Shown in pieces: positions 37,097 through 38,543 of a DNA stretch of 38,543 nucleotides. The stretch lies in the NCBI GenBank assembly GCA_035518635.1, contig DATIXI010000053.1:1-38543 (forward strand), given 5' to 3'. Every line of letters starts with the position of its first letter. Within the stretch, counting starts at the first letter, position 1. Under the pieces are notes generated by a model. That model made no database searches. It worked only from the letters and a program-made list of their open reading frames with translations, and was not told the DNA's origin. The position numbers and the translations under genes are program-made. This DNA is from AC-32 sp035518635 (GTDB lineage Bacteria > Actinomycetota > Thermoleophilia > Gaiellales > Gaiellaceae).

Positions 37097-38543
37097 ATGG
37101 CCGCAGTCGAACCAGGGAAGATCCGCAACGTCGCCGTCGTCGGCCACCGCGGCACCGGGAAGACCTCGCTCGTGGAGGCGATGCTCTTCCAGGCCGGCTC
37201 GATCAACCGGCTCGGCACCGTCGAGCAGGGGACGACCACCTCCGACTGGGACGAGGACGAGCAGCGGCGGCAGATGTCGCTGGCCTCGTCGCTCTGCCAC
37301 TGCGAGTGGCAGGGCCGCAAGATCAACCTGATCGACGCTCCGGGCGACCCGGGCTTCGGGGGCGACACGGTCGCCGCGGTGCGCGTGGTCGAAGGCGCGC
37401 TCGTCGTCGCGAGCGCCGTCATGGGCGTGGAGGTGCAGACGACGCGCGTATGGGAGCGCTCCGACGAGCTCGACCTCCCGCGGGTCGTCTTCGTCAACAT
37501 GCTCGACCGCGAGCGGGCGGACTTCTACCGCGCGCTCGAGCAGTTCCGGACGCTGCTCTCCGACCGCTGCGTCGCCGTCAACCTCCCGATCGGGAGCGAG
37601 CACGAGCTGACCGGGATCGTCGACGTGCTGCACATGAAGGCCTACACGAGCCCCGAGGGCGAGCGCGAGGGCGCGCCCGGCGAGATCCCCGCCGCGATGG
37701 CGGACACCGTGGCCGAGTACCGCGAGAAGCTGCTCGACGCCGTCGTCGAGACCGACGAGTCGCTGATGGAGCGCTACCTCGAGGGTGAGGAGCTCGGCGA
37801 CGAGGAGGTCGCCCACGCGCTGAAGGACGCAGTAACGCGCGGCGAGCTCTTCCCGGTCGCCTGCGGCGTCGCGACCAAGAACCTCGGGACGACGGCGCTG
37901 CTCGACCTGCTGGTCGAGGGCGTCCCTTCGCCGGCCAAGCGCCCGCCGGCGGTGGACGTCGACGGCGCCGGGACCGCCGTGTTCGTTTTCAAGACCGTCG
38001 CCGACCCGTTCGCTGGCCGGATCAACCTCTTCCGCGTCCTCGCAGGGACGCTCACGTCCGACTCGACTCTCGTCAACGCCCGCTCGCGCGGGAAGGAGCG
38101 CGTGGGCCAGCTGCTCGAGCTCCAGGGCAAGGAGCACGAGCAGGCGACCGAGTTCGGCCCCGGCGACATCGGCGCGGTCGCGAAGCTGAAGGAGACGACC
38201 ACCGGCGACCTGCTGCTCGACGCCGAGCACGACATCGAGCTGCCGAAGATCGACTTCCCGGAGCCGGTGATGAGCTTCGCGGTGACGCCGAAGGCGAAGG
38301 GCGACGAGGAGAAGGTCGCCACGGCGATCCGCCGTCTCGCCGAGGAGGACCCGACGCTCCGGCTGCGACGGGATCCCCAGACCGGCGAGGAGATCCTCTC
38401 CGGCATGAGCCAGGTGCACGTCGAGGTTGCGCTCGAGCGGGCGAAGCGGCGCTTCGGCGTCGACGTCGAGCTGCACCCGCCGCGGGTGCCCTACATGGAG
38501 ACGATCCGCAAGGAGGCCAGGGCGCACGGCCGCTACAAGAAGC
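37097..38543 (+). CDS. Elongation factor G-like GTPase (EF-G2 type), 3' end outside window
   Basis: The first 482 codons of a translation-factor GTPase, running off the window. ATG 37097 follows a strong aaggaggagcc ribosome binding site. The P-loop is VGHRGTGKTSLVEAM, G3 is NLIDAPGDPGFGGD and the G4 position is NMLDRERADF. Canonical EF-G has AHxDAGKTT, DTPGHVDF and NKMD, so the nucleotide pocket differs in all three motifs, as in EF-G-like (FusA2) proteins of Actinobacteria. Domain II and domain III begin near residues 290 and 395. Role in translation, if any, is unsettled for this subfamily; it is not the main EF-G. A TAAGAT hexamer at 37056 may be its -10. Confidence 0.9.
   Translation, partial: MAAVEPGKIRNVAVVGHRGTGKTSLVEAMLFQAGSINRLGTVEQGTTTSDWDEDEQRRQMSLASSLCHCEWQGRKINLIDAPGDPGFGGDTVAAVRVVEGALVVASAVMGVEVQTTRVWERSDELDLPRVVFVNMLDRERADFYRALEQFRTLLSDRCVAVNLPIGSEHELTGIVDVLHMKAYTSPEGEREGAPGEIPAAMADTVAEYREKLLDAVVETDESLMERYLEGEELGDEEVAHALKDAVTRGELFPVACGVATKNLGTTALLDLLVEGVPSPAKRPPAVDVDGAGTAVFVFKTVADPFAGRINLFRVLAGTLTSDSTLVNARSRGKERVGQLLELQGKEHEQATEFGPGDIGAVAKLKETTTGDLLLDAEHDIELPKIDFPEPVMSFAVTPKAKGDEEKVATAIRRLAEEDPTLRLRRDPQTGEEILSGMSQVHVEVALERAKRRFGVDVELHPPRVPYMETIRKEARAHGRYKK

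Overview
The window is GC-rich bacterial chromosome, densely coded, with many GTG starts and chains of 4-base gene overlaps. Gene content (a WhiG/FliA-type sigma factor, the EF-G2-like GTPase, actinobacterial-style class III cyclases, SCP2 and Fsr-like genes, YcnI/CopC-CopD/CtaG copper genes) fits a deep-branching actinobacterium. Class Thermoleophilia (Gaiellales or Solirubrobacterales) is my best guess, but it is an inference. I saw no IS element, integrase, rRNA or CRISPR array.

Left end (92-6686): a module with a frameshifted NlpC/P60 peptidase, divergent from a YibE/F membrane protein, a secreted protein, a surface protein joining a SecD-like head domain to seven RCC1 repeats, an ArsP_1/UPF0718 permease and its TIGR03943 (YcgQ-like) partner. 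Most of this module recurs at 29389-35879 in permuted order. The two copies have decayed in complementary ways: the peptidase is broken in copy 1 and intact in copy 2, the RCC1 protein and permease are intact in copy 1 and broken in copy 2, and YibE/F and TIGR03943 are intact in both.

6683-14818: a cupin-cyclase fusion, then a copper and respiratory assembly region. A minus-strand operon (13328 to 8490) holds a lipoprotein, a membrane protein, YcnI, a CopC-CopD fusion with an extra C-terminal domain, an unlisted 32-residue membrane peptide and a further membrane protein. CtaG and a secreted TPM-like protein diverge from it.

14766-24839: central and amino-acid metabolism. Acyl-CoA dehydrogenase and leucyl aminopeptidase, an Fsr-like exporter, SCP2, then a leucine/isovalerate-type block (biotin carboxylase subunit, LiuC-like hydratase, MccB-like carboxyltransferase) interleaved with a DHDPS-family aldolase, a cupin and two small genes.

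25079-29292: a secreted sedolisin, an orphan phage-type tail-tube (gp19) protein with a small partner, and a TPR-cyclase.

31853-38543: within and after module copy 2 lie a lytic transglycosylase, a membrane protein resembling presenilin-type GxGD proteases, tRNA-Trp, a small membrane protein, the sigma factor and the start of an EF-G2-like GTPase that runs off the end.

A recurrent signal is a TANNNT hexamer 6-8 bases before the start codon of at least a dozen genes. This implies widespread leaderless transcription. Two divergent gene pairs share a symmetrical double -10 element.
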